From: Fodinicurvata sp. EGI_FJ10296
Lineage (GTDB): Bacteria > Pseudomonadota > Alphaproteobacteria > DSM-16000 > Inquilinaceae
DNA length: 64,000 bases
Direction of reading: 5' to 3'
NCBI RefSeq assembly: GCF_040712075.1
Contig: NZ_JBFCVL010000003.1
Coordinates: forward strand, 186,001 to 250,000
Part shown: piece after piece, positions 42,338 to 50,977 of the stretch
Layout: every line of letters starts with the position of its first letter
How positions within the stretch are numbered: position 1 is the first letter of the stretch
Notes under the pieces: generated by a model
The model's input: the letters and a program-made list of their open reading frames with translations, nothing else
What the model was told of the DNA's origin: nothing
The model's database searches: none
Translations under genes and position numbers: made by a program

Positions 42338-43354
42338 ATGACCGTCCGCCAGCAGCCGATGCCGCACGACAACGCCACGCCCGATACTTCTGCCCCCGAC
42401 GCGGACGCGGTTGCTGCAGGGCGGCGTGTGCTCGCAACGGAAATCGCCGGGCTGGAACGACTGGCGGCAGATCTCGGCGCGTCCTTCGCCGCAGCCGTCG
42501 AAACGATCATGGCGGCGACGGGACGGGTTATCGTGACCGGCATGGGCAAAAGCGGTCATGTCGGCCGCAAGATCGCGGCGACCCTGGCCTCGACCGGCAC
42601 ACCGGCATTCTTCGTCCATCCCAGCGAGGCGAGCCACGGCGACCTCGGCATGGTGACGCCGCAGGATTGCGTGATGGCGTTGTCGAATTCCGGCGGTACC
42701 GCCGAGTTGGCGGACATTATCGCCTACTGCCGTCGTTTCTCGATGCCGATCATTGCCGTCACCGGCGGAGCCCGAAGCCCACTTGCCGAACAGGCGACGG
42801 TGACTCTGTTGCTTCCGGCCACGCGGGAAGCCTGCCCCATGGGCCTGGCGCCGACAACATCCACCACGATGACGCTGGCGCTCGGCGACGCTCTGGCGAT
42901 CGCACTGCTGGAGCGCCGGGGTTTCTCCTCCGAGGATTACAAGATCTTTCACCCGGGCGGCGCGCTCGGCGCCCAGCTGATCAAGGTGTCCGAAGTGATG
43001 CATGCCGGCGACGAACTGCCGCTTGTTACGCCGGAAACGCCGATGGCCGAGGCCATTCTGACCATGACCGCAAAGCGATTCGGCGTCATCGGCATCACCG
43101 GCGCCGACGGCGCCCTTGCAGGCATCGTTACCGATGGTGATCTTCGCCGCCACATGTCCGACACGCTGCTGCAGCGGCCGGTCGGAGAAATCATGACCAC
43201 AGGGCCCCGGCGAATCGGCCCCGGCGCGCTTGCGGCGGAAGCCCTCGGCGTCATGAACACCCATGCCATCACCGTCCTGTTCGTCACCGACGAAAGACGT
43301 CAGCCGCTGGGCATATTGCATATTCACGATGTGCTCCGGGCAGGCGTAGCCTGA
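42338..43354 (+). CDS. kdsD: Arabinose-5-phosphate isomerase (KdsD/KpsF)
   Basis: Converts ribulose-5-phosphate to arabinose-5-phosphate, the first step to Kdo for lipopolysaccharide. The 338-residue protein has the SIS sugar isomerase domain (GKSGHVGRKIAATLASTGTPAFFVHPSEASHGDLG, then SGGTAELADIIAYC) and two C-terminal CBS domains (after the KVSEVMHAGDELPLV and RPVGEIMTTGPRRI segments). The start is the ATG giving MTVRQQPMPHD; longer in-frame sequence upstream is not family-like. It is followed 5 bp later by lptC, so Kdo supply and LPS export are transcribed together, a conserved arrangement. Confidence 0.96.
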   Translation: MTVRQQPMPHDNATPDTSAPDADAVAAGRRVLATEIAGLERLAADLGASFAAAVETIMAATGRVIVTGMGKSGHVGRKIAATLASTGTPAFFVHPSEASHGDLGMVTPQDCVMALSNSGGTAELADIIAYCRRFSMPIIAVTGGARSPLAEQATVTLLLPATREACPMGLAPTTSTTMTLALGDALAIALLERRGFSSEDYKIFHPGGALGAQLIKVSEVMHAGDELPLVTPETPMAEAILTMTAKRFGVIGITGADGALAGIVTDGDLRRHMSDTLLQRPVGEIMTTGPRRIGPGALAAEALGVMNTHAITVLFVTDERRQPLGILHIHDVLRAGVA

Positions 43355-43359
43355 CAGCG

Positions 43360-44082
43360 GTGATGGCGATGGACGCGATGCATACGGGGTCCGGCTCTGG
43401 AAGTGACCTTCGGGACGCCCCTGGAAACAGCCTCGAACAGCGCGGCCGGCGGGCCGCCCGTTTCGGGCCCAGGCGGCGCGATGAAAGCCGGCACAGGGCG
43501 CATTCGCGATTCGTCAGCCTGTTGCGGATCGTCCTGCCGTTGCTGGTCCTTGCCATTGTCAGCTTGATATTCCTGTGGCCCCAGCTGCGCGATGCGGGGC
43601 TGCCGGCAACGACCGTCAGCATCAGCACCTCCGGCGGCGACACCACGGTTCTCAATCCCCGCTACGAGGGGACCGACGCCGGCGATCAGCCCTATCGGAT
43701 CACCGCCGCACAGGCGACGCGGCCGGCCGACAGCGCGGATCGGCTCGACCTGCAGGAACCGGTGGCAGAAATGACGCTGACATCGGGTCGACGTGTGACC
43801 ATCGATTCCGTCAGTGCCGTTTACAATGAAACGACCGAGGATCTGGTCATGCGCGGCGACGTCGAACTGCATCGCGATGACGGATATGTCTTTCGTACCT
43901 CCGAAGCGCACGCCAATGTCGGCGAACAGGTAGTTTGGGGCGATCAGCCCGTGACCGGCAGCGGTCCCGCCGGTACTATCGACGCCGAGGGGTTTCGGGT
44001 CGAGGATTCAGGCAATACGATCATCTTTACCGGTCAATCCCGACTGGTCTTGACGAACGGGCGTGGGGAGCGAAACCAATGA
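43360..44082 (+). CDS. lptC: LPS export protein LptC
   Basis: Single-pass inner-membrane protein of the Lpt bridge, passing LPS from LptBFG to LptA. The 240-residue protein has a basic N-terminal cytosolic tail (RRRDESRHRAHSR), one membrane helix (about 51-73) and a periplasmic beta-jellyroll ending NTIIFTGQSRLVL. GTG at 43360 and ATGs at 43363 and 43369 are all possible starts. Its stop overlaps the lptA start (ATGA), implying coupled translation. Confidence 0.92.
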   Translation: MMAMDAMHTGSGSGSDLRDAPGNSLEQRGRRAARFGPRRRDESRHRAHSRFVSLLRIVLPLLVLAIVSLIFLWPQLRDAGLPATTVSISTSGGDTTVLNPRYEGTDAGDQPYRITAAQATRPADSADRLDLQEPVAEMTLTSGRRVTIDSVSAVYNETTEDLVMRGDVELHRDDGYVFRTSEAHANVGEQVVWGDQPVTGSGPAGTIDAEGFRVEDSGNTIIFTGQSRLVLTNGRGERNQ

Positions 44083-44927
44083 ATCAAACACTGAAACAAA
44101 TGCATCGCCGGGGCGCCTTGCCGACGGTATCTGCGGCGGTTGCCGTTGCTGCGCTGTGGCTGGCCGCCGGAACCGGCACCGTAGACGCCCAGGGCCTGCC
44201 CTTCGGCTCTTCGTCGGACGAACCGATCGAGGTCGACGCCGCCGAGGCGCTGGAATGGTTCGAAGAAGAGCAGATCTACGTCGCCCGGGGCGACGCGCGG
44301 ATGCGCCAGGGCGACGGCACCATCTACGGCGACGTACTTACAGCCCATTACCGGGAAACCGAGGACGGCGAGACCGAGATCTATCGCTTCGTGGCCGAGG
44401 GCAACGTCGTGGCGGAAAACCCGACCGAACGCGCCACCGGCGATCGCGGCGTCTATGAACTGGACGACGACGTCTTTGTCCTGACGGGATCGGAAGTCAG
44501 CTATGAGACCCCGATTGAACGCGTGACGGCGTCCGATCGGCTGGAATACTGGCAGAGCCGCAATCTCGCGCGCGCTATCGGCGATGCCATGGCTGTTAAC
44601 AAGGAGGACGGCAATCAGATTTCCGCCGATGAACTGGTCGCCGAATTCGGCGAGAACGACAACGGAGATCGCTCGATCAGTGTCGTCAACGCCGAGGGCA
44701 ATGTTGAAATCATCACGGATACCGACGTCGCCCACGGCGACGAGGGTGTATACGACCTGCGCACCGGCATCGCAACATTGACCGGCAATGTCGCACTGAC
44801 CCGGGGCGACAATCAGCTGGAGGGCGACGTCGCCGAGGTCAACATGAACACAGGTGCGAGCCGACTGCTTTCGTCGGGAGAAGAAGGGACCGGCGACCGC
44901 GTCCGCGGCCTTCTGTTCTCGAACTGA
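44079..44927 (+). CDS. lptA: LPS transport periplasmic protein LptA
   Basis: Periplasmic bridge protein that carries LPS across the periplasm. The 282-residue protein starts [12 protein letters not shown], with a signal peptide ending near TVDA-QG. The body repeats the OstA beta-strand pattern ([67 protein letters not shown]). It is longer than E. coli LptA (185 residues), as is usual in alphaproteobacteria. It sits between lptC and lptB in the LPS-export block. Confidence 0.92.
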   Translation: MNQTLKQMHRRGALPTVSAAVAVAALWLAAGTGTVDAQGLPFGSSSDEPIEVDAAEALEWFEEEQIYVARGDARMRQGDGTIYGDVLTAHYRETEDGETEIYRFVAEGNVVAENPTERATGDRGVYELDDDVFVLTGSEVSYETPIERVTASDRLEYWQSRNLARAIGDAMAVNKEDGNQISADELVAEFGENDNGDRSISVVNAEGNVEIITDTDVAHGDEGVYDLRTGIATLTGNVALTRGDNQLEGDVAEVNMNTGASRLLSSGEEGTGDRVRGLLFSN

Positions 44928-44974
44928 GCGCCCGCCCCCCTTATGCCCCGCCCCCTCATACGCCGAGATATCCG

Positions 44975-45772
44975 ATGGATGGCCGCAGCGATCAGTTGAT
45001 GACGACCGGGCCCGCGACCGATGGCGAGCCCGCTGGCGTGGAAGAGGGCCTGGGTGGTCTGGAAGCCCTGCATCTGGGCAAACACTACCGCCGGCGGCCA
45101 ATTCTTCGCGACGTGTCCCTGAGGGTGCGACGGGGAGAGGCCGTGGGTCTGCTCGGCCCGAACGGCGCCGGCAAAACCACGAGCTTCTACATCATCACCG
45201 GGTTGGTGATGCCGGACACAGGCAGCATCCTTCTCGATGGCGAAGACGTCACCGGATTGCCCATGTATCGGCGCGCCCGGATGGGGATCGGCTACCTTCC
45301 GCAGGAAGCTTCGATCTTCCGCGGGCTGACCGTCGAGCAGAACATTCTCGCCGTCCTTGAAGCAACGGAACCCGATCGCGAGGTCCGCGCCGCCATGCTG
45401 GAGGATCTGCTGGCCGAATTCTCGATCAGCCATCTGCGGCGGGCATCGGCACTCGCGCTGTCGGGCGGGGAAAGACGGCGTTGCGAGATCGCCCGTTCTT
45501 TGGCCAGCCGGCCGAATTTCATGCTCCTCGACGAGCCTCTGGCCGGCATCGACCCGATTGCCGTCTCGGATATCCGCGACCTCGTCACTCAGTTGCGCGA
45601 CCGGGGTATCGGCGTCCTTATAACGGACCACAATGTTCGTGAGACATTGGAGATTGTCGACCGCGCCTATATCCTCCACGATGGCGCTGTGCTGATGGAG
45701 GGTGCGCCGCAGGATATCGTCGCACACGGCGATGTCCGGCGAGTCTATCTCGGTGAACGTTTCAGCCTTTAA
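44975..45772 (+). CDS. lptB: LPS export ABC ATPase LptB
   Basis: ATPase powering LPS extraction by LptFG (the FG genes are not in this window). The 265-residue protein has Walker [10 protein letters not shown], the signature [17 protein letters not shown], Walker [18 protein letters not shown] and the switch motif [12 protein letters not shown], all typical of LptB. The N-terminal 30 residues are a variable extension. The gene is followed after 12 bp by rpoN, the usual neighbour in proteobacteria. Confidence 0.96.
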   Translation: MDGRSDQLMTTGPATDGEPAGVEEGLGGLEALHLGKHYRRRPILRDVSLRVRRGEAVGLLGPNGAGKTTSFYIITGLVMPDTGSILLDGEDVTGLPMYRRARMGIGYLPQEASIFRGLTVEQNILAVLEATEPDREVRAAMLEDLLAEFSISHLRRASALALSGGERRRCEIARSLASRPNFMLLDEPLAGIDPIAVSDIRDLVTQLRDRGIGVLITDHNVRETLEIVDRAYILHDGAVLMEGAPQDIVAHGDVRRVYLGERFSL

Positions 45773-45784
45773 CGAAGCCGGTAT

Positions 45785-47338
45785 ATGGCGCTCACACAAC
45801 GACTTGATCTGAGGCAGTCGCAGCAACTTGTGATGACGCCCCAGTTGCAGCAGGCCATCAAGCTGCTGCAACTGTCGAATCTCGAACTGGTCGAGTATAT
45901 CGATCAGGCTGTGGAGCAGAATCCGTTGCTCGAACGGGGCCGTGCCGAGGATGAGGGACAGTCGCCCGACGACCGCGGCATGGCCGACTATGCGCCGCCC
46001 GAGCCCGAAGCCAGGAGCGATGACGCGGATCGCACCGGTCTCGACGTGCTGACATCGTCTGAACATCTGAGGCCCGACAACGACGGCCCGCTCGATGTCG
46101 GGTCGGACGACTTCAACAGCGACTTCGGCCCCGGCGACGGTCAGCAGGGCAATCCCGGCGAGGCCACACCGGAATACAAGGAAAACTGGGGTAACGGCGG
46201 CTCCCGGGACTTCGACGGCACCCACCCGGAAATCGATGAATTTCTTGCCGGCGAGATTACGCTGCGCGACCACCTGACAGGCCAGATCAATGTCGATATC
46301 AGCGAGCCCCTGATCCGGCGCGTCGCCCTCCATCTCCTGGAGTATCTGGACGATGCCGGCTATTTTGGGGGTTCGGAAGATGAAATCGCCCGCGAACTGA
46401 CGGTGTCCGTCACGATCGTCGGGACAGCCCTGCACCGGGTTCAGCAGCTCGATCCTCCGGGGATTTTTGCGCGGACGCTTCGGGAATGCCTGGCTATTCA
46501 ACTCGCCGGAAAAGATCGGCTCGACCCTGCGATGTCGGCGCTGCTGGATCACCTGCCGCTGCTGGCGAAACGCGACTACGCCACCCTGACGCGGCTATGC
46601 GGCGTCGACATGGAAGACATGTCAGCCATGGTGGCGGAGATCAGGGCGCTGAACCCCCGCCCGGCGGCACGATTCGGCGCAGCCCCAGTTCATACGGTGA
46701 CTCCCGACATTCTCATGTCGCGCAAGGCCGATGGCAGCTGGCTGATCGAATTGAACCCTGAAACGCTGCCCCGGGTGCTCGTCAACCGCCCCTATTATCA
46801 GGAGGTGTCGCAGTCGATGACGGAGAAGAGCGACAAGGAATACCTTTCCGAGTGCATGGCGTCGGCCAACTGGCTGGTGAAGTCGCTCCACCAGCGCCAG
46901 ACCACGATTCTCAAGGTTGCCGGCGAAATCATCCGTCAGCAATCGCCCTTTTTCGAAAGCGGCGTTCGGGCGCTGAAGCCTCTGGTGCTCAAAGACATCG
47001 CCGATGCGATCGGCATGCACGAAAGCACGGTCAGCCGCGTGACCTCCAACAAGTTCATGGCGACGCCGCGCGGCGTCTTCGAGCTGAAATATTTCTTTAC
47101 CTCCTCCATCCAGGGTGCGGATGGCGGCGTGGCTCATTCGGCCGAGGCCGTAAGATCGCGGATCAAGGCACTCGTCGACGCCGAAACGAGCGATACGGTG
47201 CTGTCGGATGATCGAATCGTCGAAATTCTTCGGGCAGACGGTGTCGACATCGCCCGTCGAACGATAGCAAAGTATCGCGAAGCGCTTCGCATACCGTCAT
47301 CGGTCCAGAGGCGCCGCGAAAAGGGGATACGACCTTGA
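45785..47338 (+). CDS. rpoN: RNA polymerase sigma-54 factor
   Basis: Alternative sigma factor for nitrogen- and stress-related promoters that need an AAA+ activator. The 517-residue protein shows region I (Gln-rich, QRLDLRQSQQLVMTPQLQQAIKLLQLSN), an acidic region II rich in Asp/Glu, the core-binding domain and the C-terminal DNA-binding part. The RpoN box is visible as ARRTIAKYREAL, and an HTH near HESTVSRVTSNKFMATPRGVFELKYFF. It is co-transcribed with lptB and followed by hpf and ptsN, the conserved rpoN cluster. Confidence 0.97.
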   Translation: MALTQRLDLRQSQQLVMTPQLQQAIKLLQLSNLELVEYIDQAVEQNPLLERGRAEDEGQSPDDRGMADYAPPEPEARSDDADRTGLDVLTSSEHLRPDNDGPLDVGSDDFNSDFGPGDGQQGNPGEATPEYKENWGNGGSRDFDGTHPEIDEFLAGEITLRDHLTGQINVDISEPLIRRVALHLLEYLDDAGYFGGSEDEIARELTVSVTIVGTALHRVQQLDPPGIFARTLRECLAIQLAGKDRLDPAMSALLDHLPLLAKRDYATLTRLCGVDMEDMSAMVAEIRALNPRPAARFGAAPVHTVTPDILMSRKADGSWLIELNPETLPRVLVNRPYYQEVSQSMTEKSDKEYLSECMASANWLVKSLHQRQTTILKVAGEIIRQQSPFFESGVRALKPLVLKDIADAIGMHESTVSRVTSNKFMATPRGVFELKYFFTSSIQGADGGVAHSAEAVRSRIKALVDAETSDTVLSDDRIVEILRADGVDIARRTIAKYREALRIPSSVQRRREKGIRP

Positions 47339-47505
47339 TGGCAGCCATGATGGCAGGCCGGTTTGCGTTTGCCTGCCGACGATTTGGGTTTACCCTGTGC
47401 GAACCGGGCCCGGATCGGCTCTTCGAGCCGGGCGAAAGGTACACGAGCGGCGATGCCGTTTTCGTCACTGCGAACAGGAGGCGCCGTGCCCCGCCGCGCC
47501 CGCGC

Positions 47506-47535
47506 TTGACAATGATCTGGCAGCGTCCCTATGGT
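47506..47535 (+). promoter_or_regulatory. Candidate promoter of hpf
   Basis: TTGACA, an 18-bp spacer and TATGGT (perfect -35, 4/6 -10), about 75 bp before the hpf ATG in the 271-bp rpoN-hpf gap. It would let hpf and ptsN be expressed separately from the rpoN unit. Confidence 0.5.
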
Positions 47536-47609
47536 CCCGGCCCGCGAGACTGGGGCCACCGAAGACGCTACAGCTTCCGTCCTCATCCATCACTTCTGGA
47601 AGTACGACC

Positions 47610-48215
47610 ATGCAGCTTACGGTCAAGGGCAAACAGCTCGATGTAGGCGATGCTCTCCGCACACATGTGGAAACTGAGCTCACCGAGATTACGGAGAAAT
47701 ATTTCTCCAATCCGATACAGGCGTCCGTCGTTTTCACCAAGACGGCCCATCTCTATCGGACCGATATTGCTGTGCATGTCGGCCGCGACATTCATATGAA
47801 TGCGCAGGCCGAAGCCGACGCTCCCTATGCCGCATGCGACAAGGCCGTCGAGAAGATCGCCAAGCGGCTGCGCCGCTACAAGCGCCGGCTGCGCGATCAC
47901 CACCGGGACGTTGGTTCGACGGGCGAGGTCATGGCAGCCCACGCCTATGTCCTCGAGGCAGAGCCCGAGGCCGAAAGCGATGACTACAACGAACCGGATC
48001 ATCCGGTCATCGTGGCCGAGACGCCGACGGATATCGAAACCCTGACCGTCCCGCAGGCCGTCATGCGCCTCGACCTGGCTGACCTGCCGGCTCTGATGTT
48101 CCGCAATCCCAAACAGGGAAACCTGAATATGGTCTATCGTCGGCCGGACGGGAATATCGGTTGGGTCGATCCTCAGGTCTCAGGCTCGCAAGACACCGAG
48201 ACTGCAGCAAAGTGA
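47610..48215 (+). CDS. hpf: Ribosome hibernation promoting factor, long form
   Basis: Binds the ribosome to inactivate and dimerise it in stationary phase or under stress. The 201-residue protein has the N-terminal RaiA/S30AE domain (MQLTVKGKQLDVGDALRTHVE, then VVFTKTAHLYRTDIAVHV and basic AKRLRRYKRRLRDHH) and the C-terminal dimerisation domain (LPALMFRNPKQGNLNMVYRRPDGNIGW). The two-domain layout is the long form, which makes 100S ribosomes alone. ATG at 47610 gives the standard start; there is no strong Shine-Dalgarno. ptsN follows by 31 bp. Confidence 0.95.
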   Translation: MQLTVKGKQLDVGDALRTHVETELTEITEKYFSNPIQASVVFTKTAHLYRTDIAVHVGRDIHMNAQAEADAPYAACDKAVEKIAKRLRRYKRRLRDHHRDVGSTGEVMAAHAYVLEAEPEAESDDYNEPDHPVIVAETPTDIETLTVPQAVMRLDLADLPALMFRNPKQGNLNMVYRRPDGNIGWVDPQVSGSQDTETAAK

Positions 48216-48246
48216 TCAGTCGGTCCCCCACGAAAGGATCGCCGTT

Positions 48247-48705
48247 ATGGTGGACTTCGTAACGCCGGCCAGCATCATCCCGGTCCTGAGGGGTACCAGC
48301 AAGAAGCAGGTATTGCAGGAATTGGCCCGGCACGCCGCCACTGTAACGGGGCTGCGTGAACGGGCCATTTTCGACGTCCTGCTGGACCGCGAAAAACTGG
48401 GCACCACGGGTGTCGGCCGCGGTGTCGCGATACCGCACGGCAAACTGCCGCAACTGACCAGTGTTCACGGATTTGTTGCCAAGCTTGAAAAGCCGATCGA
48501 CTTCGACGCTGTGGACGACGCTCCGGTCGATCTGATTTTCATGCTGCTGGCGCCTGAAAAAGCCGGCGCCGATCACCTCAAAGCCCTCGCCAAGGTCTCG
48601 CGCCTGTTGCGGGACCCCGCCTTGTGCCAGAAACTGCGGGGCTGCGAGACGAGCGATGCGATTTTTGCCGTGATCGCGTCCCAACTCGACGCCAGCGCGG
48701 CCTGA
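48247..48705 (+). CDS. ptsN: Nitrogen-regulatory PTS protein IIA-Ntr (PtsN)
   Basis: Phosphorelay protein of the nitrogen PTS that links carbon, nitrogen and potassium metabolism. The 152-residue EIIA(Fru/Ntr) domain contains the phosphorylated His64 in GVGRGVAIPHGKL and the downstream FDAVDDAPVDLIFMLLAPEKAGADHLKALAKVSRLL. It is the typical neighbour downstream of hpf in rpoN clusters. The gene ends 119 bp before the dispersed repeat at 48824. Confidence 0.95.
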   Translation: MVDFVTPASIIPVLRGTSKKQVLQELARHAATVTGLRERAIFDVLLDREKLGTTGVGRGVAIPHGKLPQLTSVHGFVAKLEKPIDFDAVDDAPVDLIFMLLAPEKAGADHLKALAKVSRLLRDPALCQKLRGCETSDAIFAVIASQLDASAA

Positions 48706-48823
48706 CCGCCAGACCCTCCGGCACGGCCGCCGCCGTCCAGGGAGCGCATCGTCATTCCTCATCGCGCCCGACTTGATCGCTACGGTATTCACACAATGAG
48801 ATCGATAGCGGAAATGGTGAGTT

Positions 48824-48970
48824 CCACACCCTGATCGTCCCGGGCGCAGCGCGACACGAAGTGACGCGTTGGCGATCCGGGACCTCGTGGAGCAACTCTC
48901 AGTCGTGACACTCGAACCGGGTGCATCCGGCTCGGGGGTCCCCGATGGATGTCGGGGACGATCAGGGTGG
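48824..48970 (+). repeat. Dispersed intergenic element with terminal inverted repeats (copy A)
   Basis: 147 bp bounded by CCACACCCTGATCGTCCC and the inverted GGGACGATCAGGGTGG. It contains the shared core CACGAAGTGACGCG at 48855-48868 and the blocks GGGACCTCG and CGAACCGGGTGCATCCGG. An inner pairing (ATCCGGGACC with GGTCCCCGAT) could fold a second stem. It matches the element at 38751-38914 in the opposite orientation. No coding potential and no target-site duplication were seen. It lies in the 443-bp ptsN/DUF1150 gap. Confidence 0.87.
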
Positions 48971-48993
48971 AGGATGGGAAGGGTTACATAGGA

Positions 48994-49027
48994 AAAAAGC
49001 CGCCGAATGTTTATCGGGCGGCTTTTT
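48994..49027. terminator. Strong bidirectional terminator
   Basis: AAAAAAGCCGCC pairs with GGCGGCTTTTT around a loop of about 11 nt. It has A-runs on one side and T-runs on the other, so it can terminate both the ptsN message and the convergent DUF1150 message. It lies 24 bp after the dispersed repeat. Confidence 0.85.
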
Positions 49028-49148
49028 CTGATGCAATCGAGACGGTCAACCGGCTCCCGTATTTTGCGACTGCTGACGCTGCCACCAATGGGTCACGGAC
49101 GAACTGCGTCCACCCGCCCTGTGGTGCCAGCGTCAAACAGGCTCCTCG

Positions 49149-49382
49149 TCAATGGGCGCTGACCGGCTCCAGATCGTTTTGGCGAATCACGGCGAAAGCC
49201 TGATCGCGTTCCGTCATCACGGTCAGCTGCGTGCCATCCGCGGCATGCACGGCGAAGGCTGTTGAGCCCTCCTGATCGATGGTCTTCACATAGGCGATTT
49301 CCTGCGTGCCATAAGCCGCGAAATCCGTCGGCGACATATGCCGGCTCAGTTCCATCGTCGTCTTCACATCCTGGGATTGCAT
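49149..49382 (-). CDS. DUF1150 family protein
   Basis: A 77-residue protein from the ATG at 49382, which has GCGGAGGCAGAT before it. A longer GTG start at 49448 would overlap the hsp20 stop. The sequence (TTMELSRHMSPTDFAAYG, then IAYVKTI, FAVHAADGTQLTVM, ERDQAFAVIRQNDLEPVSAH) has the pattern of DUF1150, a small alphaproteobacterial family of unknown function. It commonly follows a small heat-shock gene, as here. A chaperone-linked role is inferred from that partnership only. Confidence 0.82.
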   Translation of the reverse strand: MQSQDVKTTMELSRHMSPTDFAAYGTQEIAYVKTIDQEGSTAFAVHAADGTQLTVMTERDQAFAVIRQNDLEPVSAH

Positions 49383-49444
49383 ATCTGCCTCCGCACTAAA
49401 ATCTTGCACTGTCGATCTGATTGTAGCGAAATCTGCCGCAGTCG

Positions 49445-49957
49445 TCACTCTGCCGCCCCCGGTCCGTTGCCAGTCCCGTTCCCGTTAAGGCCAGTCCCGT
49501 TCCCGTTGAGGAATGTCTCGGCAATCGCGGATTCCGGAGAGGCCTCGGGCACTTCGATCGGAATCGTCCGAACCGAATCCTCGGGTTCCGGACGTTTGAG
49601 ATCTATCGACAACAGTCCATCTGCCAGCACCGCGCCGACCACCTCCAGGCCCTCGGCCAGGACGAACGACTTCTGGAACTGACGAGCGGCAATGCCGCGA
49701 TGAAGGAATACCCTGGTTGACGACTCATCGATCTGACGTCCGCGGATGCCCAACTGGTTCGCGTTTACCTGAACCTGTATCTCATCTTTCCGGAAGCCCG
49801 CCACGGCCAGCACGATGCGCAAATGGTCGTCATCAAGCCGTTCGATGTTATAAGGCGGGTATCCGTCCGACGACGATTTCGCCACACGATCAAGGGCCCG
49901 CTCGAACTGCTCGAACCCCACCATCAGGGGGCTGTTGAATACCGAAATCCTGTTCAC
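49445..49957 (-). CDS. Hsp20/alpha-crystallin small heat-shock protein
   Basis: ATP-independent chaperone that binds unfolding proteins (IbpA type). The 170-residue protein starts at GTG (49957) with AGGAGAG upstream and begins NRISVFNSPLMVG. The alpha-crystallin domain runs from about 33 to 125 (YPPYNIERLDDDHLRIVLAVAGF, then FLHRGIAARQFQKSFVLAEGLEV and DGLLSIDLKRPEP). The Tail contains the usual short motif region and then a Gly/Asn-rich repeat (LNGNGTG twice). The tandem 21-bp repeat encoding it is listed separately. DUF1150 overlaps or abuts downstream. Confidence 0.92.
   Translation of the reverse strand: MNRISVFNSPLMVGFEQFERALDRVAKSSSDGYPPYNIERLDDDHLRIVLAVAGFRKDEIQVQVNANQLGIRGRQIDESSTRVFLHRGIAARQFQKSFVLAEGLEVVGAVLADGLLSIDLKRPEPEDSVRTIPIEVPEASPESAIAETFLNGNGTGLNGNGTGNGPGAAE
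49470..49511 (-). repeat. Tandem 21-bp repeat in hsp20 C-terminus
   Basis: Two back-to-back 21-bp units (49470-49490 and 49491-49511) that differ at one base. Each encodes LNGNGTG in the disordered tail of the Hsp20 protein, so the copy number could change the tail length without shifting the frame. Confidence 0.85.
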
Positions 49958-50594
49958 GGCGCTCTCTCCTCTGTCGAGCGAGTAGCCGGTCCGAAGCCGC
50001 CGGCGGAAAATCCACCCGACGCGCTGAACGAACCTGCGCCCGTACCTGACCGTCGCCGCCCAAGGTGGCACGACCGACGGATCTTCGTCATCAAACTGTC
50101 GCTGGAGGCGTCGTTTGCCAAAGCAGCGGCGGCTGATGCCTCGATGAACGATGCAGCGCCCGGATCCGAAACGCAATTGCGAATGAGCGAACCCGTGCGC
50201 CTACCAGTAATCTGCCCCCAACTGGGGGCCTCCACGCGGGATCCTCCACTGGAGCAACTCCCGTATCCTTACTTGGCTACGCGCCGGCCGGGAATCAACT
50301 CCGCCGCAACTTTCCCGGCAAGGTGTCAGACAGCGGCCGGGAACGATGGCGCGTGCCCGCGAGCCAGGTAGCCCGGGGCCAGGCAGATTTGCGGATTTCT
50401 GGTAATTAAATTTCAATTCAGACGGCCCTGATCCGGATGGAAAAGTGTGACGGAACTTTTTTGGTGTCCTGAATGCGACGCGTTGTATCCTCAGTTCGAC
50501 GCGCCGGCCGACACCGGCAAAACCCCTTCGAACCCCCCGGAAAAGTGCCGTTTGCGGCAATTCCGTGGAGGCCAAATCCTTTGGCAATAATGGC
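49958..50594. other. Non-coding stretch upstream of hsp20
   Basis: No credible gene. The longest reading frames here show arginine-rich, frame-shadow-like composition. An AT-rich patch at about 50400-50460 (including AATTAAATTTCAATT) contrasts with the surrounding GC. It is the likely control region of hsp20 or the upper part of the betaine-gene control region. Confidence 0.5.
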
Positions 50595-50607
50595 GCGTCA
50601 GTGACGC
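50595..50607. promoter_or_regulatory. Palindrome upstream of betaine genes (site 1)
   Basis: GCGTCAGTGACGC, with 6-bp arms around a central G, 371 bp before the first methyltransferase start. A possible operator. Confidence 0.35.
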
Positions 50608-50632
50608 CCCCGATGCAGTACCGTCACGTCAT

Positions 50633-50653
50633 TGCAACAACATCCCTGTTGCA
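50633..50653. promoter_or_regulatory. Inverted repeat upstream of betaine genes (site 2)
   Basis: TGCAACA and TGTTGCA separated by 7 bp, 325 bp before the first methyltransferase start. A candidate binding site for a two-fold-symmetric regulator. Confidence 0.4.
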
Positions 50654-50730
50654 TCCCGGCCCCCGTTCGGCATATACCCACTCAGCCGCATCGATCCGAG
50701 ATTGACGATTTGGGGCTTATAGGAATGAAG

Positions 50731-50746
50731 CTGTAGCTGACTACAG
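50731..50746. promoter_or_regulatory. Palindrome upstream of betaine genes (site 3)
   Basis: CTGTAG-CTGA-CTACAG, 232 bp before the methyltransferase start. It could be an operator or a small RNA hairpin. The rest of the gap up to 50977 shows no recognisable riboswitch. Confidence 0.4.
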
Positions 50747-50977
50747 CGATCTACATATGACGGCGCGCTCTTCACGGCGACCCGTTCGGCGCCGATCGAC
50801 AGCGCCCTTGATCAACCAATGTTCTTGTCGGCTGAGCTTACGGGTTCATTCGGCTATCCATGTCGCTCGCCGGTCTCAGGGCACTGTGACCGTTGATGCG
50901 CACTGCGCATTTCGATCCGGGTGGACCCGGCGGCAGGGCGATGTGGAATACCCAGTTATCCGCTAGGAGGCACACAG

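Noticed and set aside
50201-50587. A 128-codon minus-strand open frame in the non-coding region upstream of the betaine genes
   Set aside because: No ribosome-binding site, no recognisable motif and atypical composition; it overlaps the AT-rich patch.
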